Shown piece after piece: positions 10,345 through 24,182 of a DNA stretch of 64,000 nt. A program made the translations under genes and the position numbers. The DNA lies in assembly GCA_001510575.1 (NCBI GenBank), contig LNGK01000009.1, forward strand, positions 62,001 to 126,000, written 5' to 3'. Under the pieces are notes generated by a model. That model saw nothing but the letters and a program-made list of their open reading frames with translations, was not told where the DNA came from and ran no database searches. Positions within the stretch are counted from its first letter, which is position 1, and each line of letters begins with the position of its first letter. The stretch is from Knoxdaviesia capensis. Its lineage: Eukaryota; Ascomycota; Sordariomycetes; Microascales; Gondwanamycetaceae.

Positions 10345-11154
10345 ATCTCTTTACAGCCGTCCGTCTCCTCCCACGATATCCAACACCCTTTCATGCCTCG
10401 AACCCGCACAAGTCCGTATACAGTGGTATATGTACATAGCCCCCTTTGAATTCCATGTTATTTTCTCTTCATAGCGCAGCCCCCAGATCTGCAATCTCCG
10501 TTTTTTTCTTCTTTTTTTGCTCTATTAATGTGGTGATGACCTGCAGATAAGGAATAGACAGGAGATTAGAGAGGTATCAGGGGTCTTTAACAGCATGCCT
10601 GCATGATAAGGGTTTTATTTCTAGTTAAAGAGAGCCTCTACTTCTCTGCTTTCTGGCATTAGGAGGACTCTTTTCTGTCTTCTTCATGCATTAGTTGGAG
10701 TCTATTTCTTTTCCTTCTTCTTGGTTGTATCGAGGTGTTTGTTTTTCTCTTCTCCTGCACCCGTTGGTTGTTTGTTAATGAATCCTGTTATGAAGTTCAA
10801 TACCAGAGTTTGCTTTTGCGGTGTTTGTATGTTCATTATATACCCTAACCCTTAGGATAGGTTCAACATTACATCTTCATGATATGCTTCTCTGACTTAA
10901 TCCTGAAAGCAATAGCTGATAATCTTGGTCTATTGAATAGATATAGCCGTGTGGCATGACCTTTAAAAGTACTCATAAGTGTATGTGTGCATTCGAATTA
11001 GTACAGACTTGTATGCTATGAAAAGGAGAAGAGAACAATCACCAAACTCCAAATTATCATGAACTTTTTGAATAGCCTCCTATTTTTACCGGGCCTTGAC
11101 ACACTGCACCAACAGAAAACAAAATAAGAGATACAGACACCCTAACGAGCCCCG
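10345..11154. other. convergent 3' spacer between the Stu2-family gene and VPS13
   Basis: AT-rich, T-rich 3' flanks of two converging genes. No coding signal. Contains a telomere-like CCCTAACCCTTA at 10843-10854. Confidence 0.6.
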
Positions 11155-14100
11155 CTACTGACTCTTGAACCGCCGGTTGAACTCCTCCACCGCCACCGCA
11201 ATCATGCGGTACAAGAACGCGCGACCCGACTCGTCCGAGACAGGGATGAACGGGCCGTTGGCGCCGCCGCGCAGCACAATGCCGAGGCCGGTGCGTTCCT
11301 TGCGGATCGTCTGCACATCCCGCAGCGGCACGTCCCATTCAGACGCGAGCCGGCGAGACCGGATGAGCAGGATGCGCGCAAACGTGACCATCACCACGAC
11401 GTCCTCGCGCGGCAGTTCCAGGTGGGCGATGTACAGCTCGTCGAAGTACTTGCCGCTGTCGACCTGCTTCAGCCACGACTGGCCGAGGGCCTCGCGCTGA
11501 GAGTACGGCCGCACGATGCCGTCGGCGGGGATGAAGCGCGCCAGCCGCACGCGGTCCAGCTCTGACGCGTCGAACACCGTCGTGGTGTTGCGGATGCCTT
11601 CGCTGACGTTGCTCGCCATGTCCAGCACGCCGATCGCCGGCTTCGTGGCCAGCCCGATAACGCCCTTGCCGACCCCCTTGAAGAAGCCCAGCGCGCCCTG
11701 CGCCTCGGCGCCCTCCAGCGGCTTGAGCGCCAGCCCACTGACGCCGGAGATCATGCTGGTGACGAACGAGTTCGCACCCGCCGTCACGCCGTACAGCGCG
11801 TGCTTCGGGCGGTTGCGTGCGCGGCTGATGCGCCGCCGGTCCTGGAACTGCTTGTCCATCGTGGCCGCAGCGAGGCCCTTGGCAAAACTGCCCGTGACCT
11901 TCGAGATGCTGTCGCTGAAGCCAAACACGCTCTTCTTGAAGAAGCTTGCCGCACCCTTTGCGATGCCGATTCCAAATTCCTCCGGCCGGTCGCTGAGGAT
12001 CAGGCCCTGGTACGGCTCGTAGAAAATGTCCGTGATGCCGGAGCTGATGTTGTTGAACAGGCCGACCGGGTTGCCGAGGAAGTCCGCACTGCCCAGGATC
12101 TTGTGCACCTGGTACAGCGCCTCTTGGCTGTAGTGGTTCGACACGCGCTGGACGAGCACGGGGATCGATACGCGCACGTTGTCCAGCATCAGCGCGTTGA
12201 GTCGAAGCGGCGCGTCGTTGATGTTGCCTATTGCCATGGTCATAACGTTCAACAGGAACATGAACGGGTTCCGCGACGTCATGCGCGATTCGGCATTGAC
12301 CACCTGGGTGCGCATGAACGAGATGTTGACCGACATGGGCTGGATGTTGAGCACCTCAAAGTAGAAGTCTTCGCCAACCGCGCGTTGCTTGGGTTCGGGG
12401 ATATCGAGAGATTCGTCGCAGAGCTGAACATTGTCGTCGTCATCGCCACTGCCGTTCAGGCCTCCCACTCCGCCCGGGCCACCCGAGCCAGTCCCGCTGC
12501 CGCTACCCGAAGCCGACAGGGCCGGGATACTTGTAAAGTCCAGCAGCGCAAACATGAAGTCTTCATCCATCTCCACCGTCATTTCCTGGATCAGGATCGT
12601 GGCGTATTTGACGTAGAACACTCCATAGGAATCATCCTTTAGCCGCGTGATCATCGCATGCACTGACGGATGAGCATCAACTTCTTGGGCTTTCTTGGGG
12701 ACCACGCTAGGGTACAACACAATCGGGAAGATTCCTCCGTACAACTGGTTGTCGATCTGAATCCATTTCACTGCCAGACTGAATGTCTGGTACAGCTGAG
12801 ACTCGTTGTAGCGGAGTTGGACGCCACGGAACGTGATATAAGCCAGTTCGCGCGCCTGGGTATTGACGAGAGAGATGCCGATGCCCGAAAGGTTGAGCTG
12901 CATGTGGATGATGGTCTTGCCGCCAGCCTCAGCCTCGGCCGGCTCCGACCCGGGGGACGGGGCTCCAAGCCGGTCCCTGGATCCACTTCCGGAGCTAGTG
13001 GAGACGGCCGTCGTCCGCGCCGACGCCGAAGCTGCCGATTTGCTCTTGGTGAGCTCTGAACCTGGACGCACCTTCTTGGAATTCGAGAGAATGAGCGTCT
13101 GCATCGGTCCATCTGCTGCCACCGTGATGTCGACAAGCCGGTGCTGACCGTTGGGCGCGACAAACTTCATTGGCTGTTGCGTACCAATCTCCGAAAGCCG
13201 CACGTGCCGTTCAATGCCGTGAGTGCCGATGATGATCTCGCGAAATTTGGCAGCTGGGAAGTCCCATGCATATGGCATGATGCTCCGCGCTGGCAGTCGG
13301 TAGCGGATCGGCTTCCAGCCTGCCTGCAGCTCAATGCCGTCCTCGTCGACGTAGGGATTCGCCTGGTAGAAAACAAATTCGGCTGAGCTTTCGTTGCGCA
13401 TGGAGAACGGCCAGTTCTTGGCTTCTAGAGTGAGGTGTACGAAAATCGTAGCGCCCTCCATGAGAATTTCTGCCCGGACCAGCCGCTGTCGCTGACCGGT
13501 CTTCGCAATCTTGATGTGCGTGGTGCCAAGATCGGCAATATTGAACGGCGCCGTCCACTGGTTGTTTAGTCCCGGGAAGCAGAGGCAAAGCTGCTTGACA
13601 GCGGCCCGGCTCATGAACTGCAGCGGCTGCAGCGCTCCCGGCCGAAGTGTTGTGAAGCCAGACGAGCTCGGCTCGCGCACATTAATCTCCTCGCCAAGCT
13701 TGTTCTGCAGCACAAAGCGGGGAGCAATCGTCACCACCTTGCACAGCTTGTATTTGCCGCTGCCGGCTTCCACGCCGATTCCCGCGTGCACTTCGGTAGT
13801 CCCGGAGAGAGACGCCAACACCACCTCAGTCGAACTGCCGATGGCCTCAAAAGACTGCGGCTTGCTCCAGTCCGAGTCGCCAAGTTTAATGCTGGCGCGG
13901 TTGTGGTTGTCGGAAGATCCAAACGAAAACATGAACGGCTTGGCTTGAGGACGGCCGCCGGCAGACGCCGAACCGCTTTCGGCACTGTCGTCGCCAAAGT
14001 CAATGAGATTCGCCGGCATGGTGGGCTGTCCAACCTCGCCGGCCGCCGGACGGCCTCGGGCGCGGATGCTCAAGTTCATGCCGGTCTTGTTCAGAATCAC

Positions 14101-17100
14101 ATATGGGCTGTACACCGTAACCTTGAAAGCTCCACCGCTATCCGGAAGCTTGAAGTAGTGAAGCTGGAGATGCAGGTTGAGGCCTTGATTGTCTTTGCAC
14201 ACGAGGCCGTTTTCTTGTCTGAAGTCGCCGTTGTTGCCGGAATTGATAATGGCAAAGTCGCTGGGCTTGAACACCGTGTCCTGCATGTCGATATTAACCA
14301 GAAGCAGATGGGAGAGTTCAACCACATGAATGGGGCTGACTCCGCCCTTTCTCAGGAAGTTGCTCCAGTCCCGCTTGGTATTCTTGTCGTAGATTCGGTA
14401 CTTGAAATCATACGGAAGCAGGTTCTCAAGAACAATCGGTGCCGACAGGCGGATCTTCATAAAGGGGTAGTTTCTGTAGGGAAGCAATATTAGTCTCTGA
14501 TCTCCTGAAGGAAAATATCTCAGGGGTGACTTACTTGGTCAGAGGATGCGCCTTGTCAAACCGCGCGCACACCTGGAAATAGAACGGCTCGCCATTCTCC
14601 CCCTTACACGCCATGGTGCGGGTCGGACGGCCCAACATCTCCGTCCACTGGATACCCTCGGATGACCACCCATATCCGAAGCCCGAATCCGGCCGCACAA
14701 GGAGCAACTTGCTGTATACCGCACCGACCGGCGCCGGCCGCGCCTCTCCTGGCGCAATCTTCTCGATCTTCACCAGATGGCCCTCCTCGGCATCGTACAC
14801 ACCCAGCTCGATGGGGATCTGCGTGCAGTTCTCGACTAGCAGTGGCGAACGCAGCGTCACACACTTGACATTGTCGGTGCCGAGGGTGACTTCAACTAGG
14901 AGCCGATGGAGCGTCTCCTGGGTCTTCGGCCGCAGCGCAAACAGGAACTCGCCCTCCCGGCTGATCCGCACATTTCGCACCGGGTCGAAGCCGCTGCCAT
15001 CCAGGAACACGCTGACCGAGTTGGACACGCCCTCCGACGACAGGTTCTCACGCATCTTTTCCCACGACTCAAAGCTCCACGGGGCTTCCTCGCCGTCTTC
15101 CAGGCGAGCCGAGATGGTCTCAACTTCCGCATTCGGGTTCGCCGCGGTTACGGCGCTTGCGCGTGGGGCTGTGACGGTGACATCGAATCCCGTGTAGTTC
15201 CGGATCCGATACGGCGCTTCGACTCCGCGTGGCTTTCCAAGCACGTCCTGATCGGCGCGGAGGAAGGCCAAAGAGTTCGCTGCAAGAGACATCGTGGCGG
15301 TAGTGACGGTTACGTCAAAGGTCTTGTTCGAGCTGACGTCAAGTGACAGCATTCCGGTGCGCTGGTCCCGACCAACGCCGAGATCAACACTCCATGGCTC
15401 AATCAGTGGTTCCCACGCCGACTTGGAGAAGTTGTACACATTGGTGTACATGTCGATGGCCATATGGCCCTTGAGTTTGGAGGACCAGTCCTCCGCTGCG
15501 GCTGTAAAGCCCTTGATACCGAGATCGAGAATCGGCAACTCGTGAACGTCGCCAATCAACACCACACGGATTCCTTCGAAGCTTGCCGTTAGATGCTCTT
15601 TTCTCTGTTCTAGAAGCGCAAGGTCCGGAGACCACTGGCCAGTGCCAGACGCTGCTCCTCCAGGCCCAGATACGCCAGTTGGCGCGACCGTGCTGACCAA
15701 AGTTGCCGCAGCAGGAGGCCGTCCACCAGCGTTGCTAATTGTTCGCCTCCGGGTTCCCGCAGATCCCGCAGTCAGTTTTGACCCGTCGCCTTGCTGCTGT
15801 TGCTGCTGTTGTCCGGAAGATTGATTATTGTTGCCGGAAAGTTCCGAGGCCTTGGCCAAAATCTGCAGAGCCAACAGGATATCACGCAGCGATAAACGCA
15901 AAATAAGCGGATCAACATCCACATGGAGCGTGGTGATATCAGGCATGTTGGAGTCCATCGACAACTGGATCGAAAAGTCGTCGATAATGCGCAGCCGCGA
16001 CGTCTCGAACTTGTCCATCCGGCACAGGAACATACCGACTTCCGCAGCGTGGAAGGTCAGCACATGCTGTGACGACAAAAGCACCTGCTTGGTGCCGAGG
16101 ACAATGGCCTCGGAGCTTGTGGTGAGAGGATTGGCAATCAAGATCACTTGTGCGTCGACAACGTTAATGCGGAAAGCGACCTTCATGGCCAAGGGGGTGC
16201 TTTGCTTGTGGGGATGGTTGGGCTCAGTGGCCGGAGCCCGGAACGGACTGACGGCGGCACCGGGACTGAGACCGGACCCGGACCCGGGGACTGGACTGTT
16301 GAGTCCACTGCTGAAATGGCCCGAGCTTTCTGGGTGTCCCGTCCACGTAACCTGCATCGAGTCGGCGTCGGATTCGTACGGCGATTCTAACGTCGGGGAC
16401 AACATCACCTCGTCGCCATCGGCCGGCTTAACCACTGTAGGTTGAGGAGTCTGGAAGCCGGCAGTGACAAAGCGCTGAATTGCAAACAGGTAATCCAGCG
16501 CAAAAATGACTCGCGGGCTGTCGAGCGTAACAATAGCAATCAGATTGCGCTGCGCACCACCGGAAATAGTCACATTGGCCATGAGCTGCTGCACATTCTT
16601 GTTCCGCGACGACATGATACGGCGAAACTTATTCGTGCCCCGGGGCCGGGTATCGTGGATAGTGAACGAATCGATCAGCAGCTCGCCCTCCATCGACCCA
16701 TCTGACAGTACGCGCAGCTTGGCCTTGGCCACATCCAACGAGAATCGGGACAACGCAGCCTGTTCAAGCGGGCCCACCGGATCGTCTTCGTTGGCCGTAA
16801 TCAGGTCCAGACCCATGGTCTGTACGTCAAACACAACATCCAGGCGCGTCCACACCGCCCGGCCAGCGTACAGTTCCGGGCCCTGGTCGATACGCATTTC
16901 GCTGGAAACTGAAGTGACCGAATCGAACGTCTGCGCACGTGGTGGAAGTCGGGGAGGGGCGCCGTCATCTCCGGCATATGCGGGAAGGTCCACTTGATTG
17001 GATTCCGGACCGATGGTTCCGGGAAGCTGGTCGTATCCGCCCTGAAAAGCGGCCGGCACCGTTCTAGACAGCTCCAGAAGGAATCTGAGCTGGTACGGAG

Positions 17101-20100
17101 TGAGGTTGAGATTCACATCAGACATGTTGCTGCGCACTTCAATCTCTGGCCGCTTAGACCCTTCCTGGTGCTCAGTAAACAGGATATTGAAGCCTAGATC
17201 GACATTGCACAGCATCTGGAGCTCCTCCGACCGATCCCGGCTGTAGTGCAAGTGGGACACGAGCTTGATATTCCGGATTCCAGCTGAAATTTTCATGGCA
17301 CTAGTTTCGGGAGCTCCAGAATCGCCAATGACCGAGAACTCGTTGTTGGCGTAGATCTCGCCCAGATACGCCGAGAGAGTGTCGCGCTTGCCCAAAGACG
17401 GCATCGTAGCGCGCGGGAACACCACAATCGGCGTCATGACCACCATGTTGAACTTGATGCGGCTGTTGCTCTGCTGGATCTGGTTGGCCTGGTTGGCCGC
17501 CGCCTGGCGTGCCGCGTTATACAACGCCTGCATGCGTCCGAACTTGACCAGGAAGTTGAGGATCTTTCGCACAGGTTCCTCAAGGAACGTCATCTTGATA
17601 GATCCGGCGCGGAGATACACTGACGAGTCGTAACCCGGGTACGTGTCCAGATGGGTGGGATCAAAGGTCTCGTAGCTGAAGTCTGCCAGTTCGTCACCTT
17701 CAACCGTCACCAGTGTCCGCAGCGGCGAGTCTGCCGATACGCCAGTGTTAACGTCGTCAACCAGTATGAAGTCTCCTAATCGAGCCGAAATGCGCATTGT
17801 GCGGCCCAACAGGAAAATGCCCACATCGGCATGCTTCAGGGCCAGCGTGGCGAGTCGAATACCGTCGTTGTTCAGAATCAGACGGATAGTTTTGAGTTCA
17901 ACCTTGACACGGATCGATCCATCCCGCGGAGCTTGCTGGGCCGGTTGAATCTGTTGCTGTGGCTGTTGTGTGGCTGCAGCATTGTTGTTCCCATTATCGG
18001 TGAAAGTGATAAGGATGAAGTCGAGAAGCGTGAGCAGCGTGTTTCTCGTCACAACCACGTTGATTGTCGAGACTTCAGCGGTGATATTGGTATCGATGCC
18101 CTCGTATATCGGCATGAACTCGGGAGAATCCCGATTGACCCGGACATACTTCACACGCACCAGACTGCGGTTCTGCTGGCGATCCTCTAGATCTCCCGTA
18201 GACACAATCGACTTGAACTGGGCAGGCACATCTTCAACAAAGTCATCCACTGTGACGGACCCAAGGGACACCTCGGCCACCATATCAAACGGACGGTTGT
18301 AGAAGTGCAGATCAAAGTTCTCAGCGACCAGCTCAACAAGCAGCTGATCGGGCTTCCGCCGGTCTGGATCGCTGCGGTATAGAGAACCTTTCAGCACGTC
18401 GACCTTGAATTTGAGCTCAAAGTTGCGCTGCTGCATGCGAATCTGGTCATTTGCCAGACCAGCTGGAGCGTCTTCAAAGGTTTCGTCATTATCCTCTTGC
18501 ATGAGATCATCGTCGTCGGCAAGAATCGGTTTCTCCTGTGGCATAAACAAATCGGATTCTCGCCTCGACGATTTAGTGTTGCCACGGGACCGTGCGGTTG
18601 GTGGCCGCGATGGAGTGGTCGGGGATGCAAGTGAGAGCTGAGACTTCTTGGTCAAAGCTTGTGACGATCGTGGAGTCTTCACTGGCTGAGGTAGTGGCTG
18701 TGGTGGTGGTGTTGGTTGCCGCTGTTGGTCTGTTGTAAGGTCACTAAACCGCGGGATTGCCACGTTGATGATTTGCATCAACGTCTTGTACTTGTCGTCA
18801 GACATGGCCGCATGAAGCAGCGGAAGGTGGCCGGACACCTTTAGCCGCGTCAGGTTCGGAGCCTTGGGCAGGATCGATATCTCCACCACAAAGTCGACGT
18901 TAATCTGGTCGACCACGTGCATCATCTTCGCATCAGCCCGCACAGCGAGCTGCGACTTTGTCTCATCGATGGTCGGTCCAATTAGAACCTGTGTTGACGA
19001 TAGCTTGACCAGGAACTTATCGTACATCACCGACTCCAGGCGGCGCAAGTCTTCGTCGGTGTAGCTTCGGCGTTCCTTTTCCTTGATCTGCTTCATTGTC
19101 GTCTTATCGACGAGCTTGCTGGAGACACTGATGTGTCCGGCATCGAGAATCAGGCATGTCGATCCGGGAGTTGTCACGCTCACGGGGACAATGATGAGAG
19201 GAGCCTGGAGGTCGAGTTGGGCGTTGATGGCCTTGTGCTCTGTCAGGGCAAACTCCAGACCAGCGCGAGTTTGCTCCCGGAATGTCTCGACGGTAGCGGT
19301 GGCCGACTCCATAAGAGCTGTGATGGACTCCAAATGTCGTTCGGGCGGCCGGAAGAAATCGAAAACTCGAACAATAAAATTGGGATTCCAAACAATCTCC
19401 AGAGGCTTGAGTCGAGCTACCAGAGCCACATCTCCTTCACGCTCAATGGGGTTGTTCTCAATCTCGAAGTAGAACAGAGGATCCTCACGAGATCGTGATA
19501 TGTCGTTGGTAGACAGTCTCTTGGATGACGGAGCCGTCGGGGCATCCTTGAGTCTCACCAGTTCGGTGTAGAGAGTATCGGGGGTAGTGCCATCGTGCAC
19601 ACGCAAAGCACCGAGGCTGACATCGGCAAGGAACGAGTCGGGCCGTTGCGAAACATTCGCCTGCAAGCCGTCAAAATGCAAGCTGACAAGATCCCGGAGC
19701 ACTCCACCAGCAAAAGTCTTCTTCAGCGTGAAACTTCCCGAACTCAGAGCCGCCTCTACCCGTAGAGTAACAGAGTCCTTGGGGATGTCCACAGCACTAG
19801 CCAGGGCCGTCTTCTCGTCCCAATCAATGACTTCGTAAAGCTCTTTGCGCTGCTCTTCGGTGATCTGAGTGTTTTCGGTATCGTCATCAGACGCAGCCTG
19901 GTCGGGTGTGGGCTCCGCGGGTTTGGCGCCCCAGACCCACGACAGCCAACTTTGTTGCTGGTCAGCAGCAGCCGGCTTCGGGGCCGCTTCTTTCAGAGCA
20001 GCGTTTTCCTTCTTCAGTTGGTTGCGCGCAAGGGTTCTCCAGAACCGCAGATCTTCGTAGCCGAGTTTGCGGTCGAGCCGGTCCAGGTCTTTAGTTTCGT

Positions 20101-21271
20101 CTTCAGAGAAGGGAAGGTTTTGTTTCTTCTTCTTGAAGAGCTCGATGTACCGTACCCGATCGTCCCGCCGCTCTCGGAAGTAGTCCCATGACCACTTTCG
20201 GTTTCGTTCGTGGATCTTGTCGAGCACCGCATTACCGGCAAACTGAAACCAGGCACGCGCGTCTTCCTTGGGAGTAACGCCCTTGGGTTGGTACTTCTTG
20301 TACTCGCGATGACGAATGAAGTAGTGAAACAAGTCCACCATCATCAGCGCGTCTCGGTACTGATTATCGTCGAGAACAAGGCCAATCTCTTCGAATATGA
20401 AACTGGCTTTCAGTCGCGGGGCATGGACGTCTCCGGTCTTGTCGAGTTCGAGTTTGGCTTGGCCGCTGACGGGACGCAGGATGTATTGGTGGCTGAGAGC
20501 GTCTTCGTCATGGTTGGTATGTCGTTCGATCATGCTCTTGACCTTTTCTACAAACACGTTATGCGACGGAGATTGGGATGGATCGGCGTCCCGGCCGGTG
20601 CCGAGCAGATCGGTGTCGGTGTTCCAGTATACTGACAGGGCACCTAGGGTGGCGAGCTTGTGGGTAGTGGAGAGGGTGTCTTGGATGTATGCCGGGGTCC
20701 AGTTGCCGTCTGTGCTGATAGCACTGAACTCAGCAAGGGTTATACCAAGAGCAAACGGGTGGCCGGGGGCCGATATTGAGTCTTCGTAACGAATGTGAAT
20801 GTTCTTGACTTCGACCTGAAGGTTGTCGACAATCTTGGTGGCAAGACTTTCGGTGAAGCTTTGTGTGCGCTTCTGTTCCTCTTGGCTGAGGCCCTCGATA
20901 TTGCGCTCCCGCAACAGCTCGGCTGAGTCAAGCTTTTCCATCTTGAGTCGGACCTTGCGGTTTTCCTCGTCGACCTCGTCATAGTTGCTTTCCTCCTTTG
21001 GTGACGCCAGCAAGAACACGTCTTCGATAAAGACTTTGACTGGGGCTCCTCTGAGGTTGGACCACGGAATGACGAGCTTCAGCTCTCCAAGATGGCCCTC
21101 CATGACGTTGATCGGCAGCTTCAACTGGTCGAGCGCCTCTCGACGGAGCTCAAGATTGCTGAGTTTGACATCTCCAGACCAGATTCCAACCTTCAACTGA
21201 GCAGGGTCGAAGTTCTTAACGTACATGCCCAGGAAGCGGTTAAGCAACCCGGCAACGAGACCTTCGAGCAT
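11155..21271 (-). CDS. VPS13: Vps13 bridge-like lipid transfer protein
   Basis: Vps13 forms a long hydrophobic groove that moves phospholipids in bulk at membrane contact sites (vacuole, mitochondria, ER, prospore membrane in yeast). Two exons, complement(join(11155..14473, 14535..21271)), 3351 aa, slightly longer than yeast Vps13. The N-terminus MLEGLVAGLLNRFLGMYV, then FDPAQLKVGIWSGDVKL, is the chorein domain (about 1-120). The extended repeat/RBG rod follows. The SHR-BD/VAB region lies around 2350-2700 (NWPFSMRNESSAEFVFYQ). An ATG2_C-like helical segment lies at about 3030-3210 (GLFNNISSGITDIFYEP) and a PH-like end at about 3230-3351. The single 61-nt intron has GTAAGT/CTACAG ends and a CTAAT branch, and splits codon 2246 in a position that restores frame exactly. 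Upstream lie tandem telomere-like motifs. Identification is very secure. Confidence 0.97.
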
Positions 21272-22876
21272 GCCGGGCGGGAAATGGGGCCGAATACTCC
21301 GACAGAACGGAGACCGGGAGCGGAGGGGTAGGAAGTATTGATTTCCGAGGTATCACCGTAGACAACGGTCGGCAGTGGATCACAGTGATATGGTATAAAT
21401 CCGGGCAGGACACCCCATGCGTTCAGAGGTGCTTTGCTGAGGGGTAGTGGCGTTAAGGACTTCGGATGGAGATAAGATAAAAGAAGTGGGTGATCGACGA
21501 AAAGAAGATCGCGGGGATTGCGGAGTAATTGGAACACGATATTATACTGTAGAAAGCTGAGGGAAGCGAGGAAGATATCGTCGGGTACAAGTAGGAGGGT
21601 GTTTGCAACGGTGATCGAGATCGTCAATGCAAACGCGGCAAGTAGAGTTTGAGGGGGTTCGCTACACTGATTGTTCGGATTGAAGATCTGATTGAGTGGT
21701 GTTGATCCTCGATTTGTTTACACTAAGGTCTGAATGTCATATAACAGCAACTCGTTAGAATCGGAATGATATCATTCCCATCGCACAGTGACGGAACAAG
21801 CTAAAATCGGGCCAAAAGAAAATGCCACGGCCCTGGATTCTGTGGGTATAGGCCGCTTTGGGAACTTTTGGAGGGGTTTGTCTCACTATTGAAGTTTTGT
21901 GTGGCTTGTCGAACATCGGGTCAAGTGAGGGTTAATGCGAGCAACAAACCCCGGGAAGGAAAGACGGAGGAGAAGAACAGAAACTGTTAGAAAAAGAGGC
22001 TTTGAAATGAGAGTAGGAGAACAGGAGGAAAGGAGGATAATTGGAGAAAAACGACGATAGTAAGGAGGGGTGAAGGCTCGAATTATCGTGCGATGATGTT
22101 AGAGTGAGAAAGCTTTGGGCATTTTTCTCGGTCGGAGCATTAAGGCCGCGTGAGCTTTGGAGTCCGATTTGGCTGAGTCAGAGGCCAATCACTCTAGTTC
22201 CGAACCGAAGTTTAGGGTCCAGTCTAGGGTTCGCTAGGGTTAGCAATGGCTATTTGGGGGTTTTGTTGGGGCCAATATTTGGTGACGCGGCAGGTTAGGG
22301 TTGGGGTTACATGCTCACTCATCTGCTGAAAGAGTCAAACGGCCGAAGAAGTTGTTGTAATGAGATTTTATCTGTTACTCTACTGTCACAATGGTATGGG
22401 TTCTTCCCCGCAAAGATCCCGGTTCTAGCAATCGCTAAAAGAGCCTCAGTAATGTGTAGATTCCAGGAACAGAACAGCCTCACCGGGATAGGACATGAGA
22501 CAGGGGAAATCTCCTCGAACAGTCGTACAGCCGGTTCCGGGGCTTCGGCTCTCAAGTATCGGGGTCCAGACCGAGAAAGATGGATTAGTAGTCGTTTCTG
22601 GGGCAGAATGGAAATGCACATCCATGTTATGTTAGCACTTGAAGATTGTCGGTACCGAAATGGAAATGGGACATAGCCCTAGACATCAATTCTAACCCTA
22701 AATGTTTTTAGACTGAAACTCAACCCGCCACTCAAGAACATCATTTGCTTCATTACAGACAGAAAAAGGAAGATATATACACAAAAAAACATGAAGCTTC
22801 TCAATCCGACACAAAATGTCAAGAGCCAGAACCATCCCAATATCAAGAAATACCGGTAATTTCCCACTAGAGCGCA
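21272..22876. promoter_or_regulatory. VPS13 promoter region and 3' flank of thymidylate synthase
   Basis: No coding signal. Purine-rich on the plus strand around 21950-22090 (pyrimidine-rich as VPS13 leader). Four telomere-like boxes lie within 500 bp: 22211-22218, 22225-22243, 22293-22302 and 22692-22701. Confidence 0.5.
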
Positions 22877-23973
22877 CTACACAGACATCTTCATGGCAAT
22901 GGTCTTGTGCGGGTCGTAGTTGGATATCACGAAATCCTCCAGCTTCCAGCCGTCAATGCTGCATCCCTTCTCCCGGGCGATCGCCAGGTCAGGGAATTTC
23001 CGCGGCTCACGCTCCAACTGGGTCTTCAGGGCATCGATGTGGTCGATATACACATGGGCGTCGCCCATCACGTGAGTGAGGGTTCCGGGCACCAAGTCGC
23101 ACACGTGGGCAATCATGTGCGTCAAAAGGGCGTAGCTGGCAATGTTGAACGGCACACCGAGACCCATGTCGCAGGACCGCTGGTACAGCTGGCAGTGCAG
23201 GTGTCCCTTGGGCTTGGGCTTAGTCTCGGCGCCGTTGCCGTTCTGCTCACCGTTAGCTTCCCCCACGGCAGCAGCACCCGAGCCGGGATACGAAACGTAG
23301 AACTGGGCAAACATGTGGCACGGCGGCAGCGCCATCTTCTTAATATCGGCCGGGTTCCACGCCGAGAGGATCATGCGGCGGTCGTACGGGTTGGTGCGCA
23401 GCTTGTGGATGATTTCGGCGATCTGGTCGACGCCCTGTCCGGTATAGTCGGTTTTCGCATCGACGTACTCGGCACCAAAGTGGCGCCACTGGAAGCCGTA
23501 CACCGGGCCCAAATCGCCGACTTCCCGGTGGCCTAGGCCGACGCTGTCGAGGAACTCGCGCGAGCCGTTGCCGTCCCAGATCTTGACGCCAACGTCGCTC
23601 AGCGCAAGCGAGGACGTATTGGCCTCGATAAACCAGAGCAGCTCGACGATGATGGCTCGGGTGAATACGCGCTTGGTCGTCAGGAGCGGGAGGATCGGCT
23701 TGCCGTTGTCGTTGAGCGAGAACTTGAGCGGCGTGGGCGCAAAGATAGACAGAGTGCCAGTTCCGGTTCTGAAGGGAGAGACACAATCTGGTTAGATGGT
23801 ACATTCCATGGGATAGAGGCACCTCAAAGCAATGAAAAACCTCCAAGAGACACAGGAGAAGTGAAGAGGAGGGGCAATGTGCAATACCTGTCAGGACGGC
23901 GTTCGCCATTCTCAAGAATCTCGCGAACGAGATCAAGATACTGCAGTTCCTCGTGGGCTGAAGACTTTGTCAT
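22877..23973 (-). CDS. thymidylate synthase
   Basis: Converts dUMP and methylene-THF to dTMP and dihydrofolate; essential for DNA synthesis. Two exons, complement(join(22877..23768, 23888..23973)), 325 aa. Exon 1 encodes MTKSSAHEELQYLDLVREIL and ends within Arg29. The 119-nt intron (GTATTG..TTCAG) joins to TGTGTLSIFAP, the conserved start of the catalytic core. The signature RRMILSAWNPADIKKMALPP is complete with nucleophile Cys179, followed by QLYQRSCDMGLGVPFNIASY (dUMP-binding) and DAHVYIDH. Between FYVSY and HLHCQ there is a low-complexity insert of about 28 residues (about 190-217, Gly/Ala/Asn/Lys-rich), longer than in yeast or bacterial enzymes. The C-terminus ends in Val (MKMSV). Divergent from Has1 across a 343-bp spacer that contains an MCB element. 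Assignment is certain; the yeast name would be CDC21/TMP1. Confidence 0.97.
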
Positions 23974-24126
23974 GGTGAGGGCGTATGATCTAGGTTTCTA
24001 GAGCAACTGGATATAAACAATTCAGAGAGGATTGAGTATTTTGAAGACCAATGGCAAAGTTCATGACTGTAAGATGAAAAGCGAGGGGAAAATCTCATCC
24101 CAGCAAACGCGGTATGGAAATGTTAG

Positions 24127-24132
24127 ACGCGT
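24127..24132. promoter_or_regulatory. MluI cell-cycle box (MCB, ACGCGT)
   Basis: Perfect palindromic ACGCGT about 155 bp upstream of the thymidylate synthase ATG. In yeasts this is the binding site of the MBF complex that switches on TS at G1/S. A near match (AACGCGG) sits about 20 bp away. Function here is inferred from site plus gene identity. Confidence 0.5.
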
Positions 24133-24182
24133 AAAGAGAGGCCGAATGTATTTGTACACTTAAGGTTTATCGATAAGGAATC

